A DNA stretch of 5,629 bases, taken from Eubacteriales bacterium (GTDB lineage Bacteria; Bacillota; Clostridia; Peptostreptococcales; Anaerovoracaceae). Location of the stretch: assembly GCA_028680875.1 (NCBI GenBank), contig JAQUJQ010000115.1:1-5629 (forward strand). The letters are read 5' to 3'. The notes below the pieces were generated by a model, which searched no databases, was not told the origin of the DNA, and saw nothing but the letters and a program-made list of their open reading frames with translations. Position numbers and translations under genes: made by a program. This document shows, one piece after another, positions 5,624 to 5,629 of this stretch. Numbering within the stretch: the first letter of the stretch is position 1; the number at the start of each line of letters is the position of its first letter.

Positions 5624-5629
5624 TGATTT

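Overview
The window looks like a piece of chromosome from a low-GC Gram-positive anaerobe of the Clostridia type. This rests on the AT-rich intergenic DNA, strong AGGAGG-like ribosome binding sites, a flavodoxin of a clostridial kind, a DUF4474 membrane protein, an Amidase_6-type cell-wall protein and an AmmeMemoRadiSam gene set. No species call is possible from the sequence alone. There is no sign of a mobile element, CRISPR array, tRNA or rRNA, and all genes that lie wholly inside the window appear intact.

Layout from left to right. Bases 1-319 (minus strand) hold the first 106 codons of a flavodoxin-like protein that runs off the left edge. Bases 320-444 are a divergent intergenic region with one good promoter reading left, one weaker promoter reading right, and a small inverted repeat. 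Bases 445-2200 (plus strand) form a two-gene unit: a membrane-anchored DUF4474 protein whose 3' end overlaps by 20 nt an LpxH-like metallophosphoesterase. That unit meets the minus-strand genes tail to tail, with the two stop regions overlapping by 7 nt. Bases 2194-5552 (minus strand) form a likely three-gene operon, transcribed right to left: a fused AmmeMemoRadiSam protein B + A (MEMO domain followed by AMMECR1 domain), the AmmeMemoRadiSam radical SAM enzyme (ATGA overlap), and, 36 nt further on, a membrane-anchored or secreted Amidase_6 protein with an NTF2-like N-terminal region. The last 77 bases are the upstream region of this operon, with a possible extended -10 promoter.

The most interesting content is the AmmeMemoRadiSam operon. 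It contains all three conserved components (MEMO, AMMECR1, radical SAM), whose chemistry is still poorly understood, in only two genes. The MEMO domain keeps a full set of candidate metal and active-site residues, the radical SAM partner is compact and lacks a cysteine-rich C-terminal tail, and a cell-wall amidase-like gene is attached downstream. The second point of interest is the DUF4474/LpxH-like phosphoesterase pair, in an organism that otherwise looks Gram-positive and would have no lipid A substrate. The functional links proposed between neighbours are inferences from gene order.
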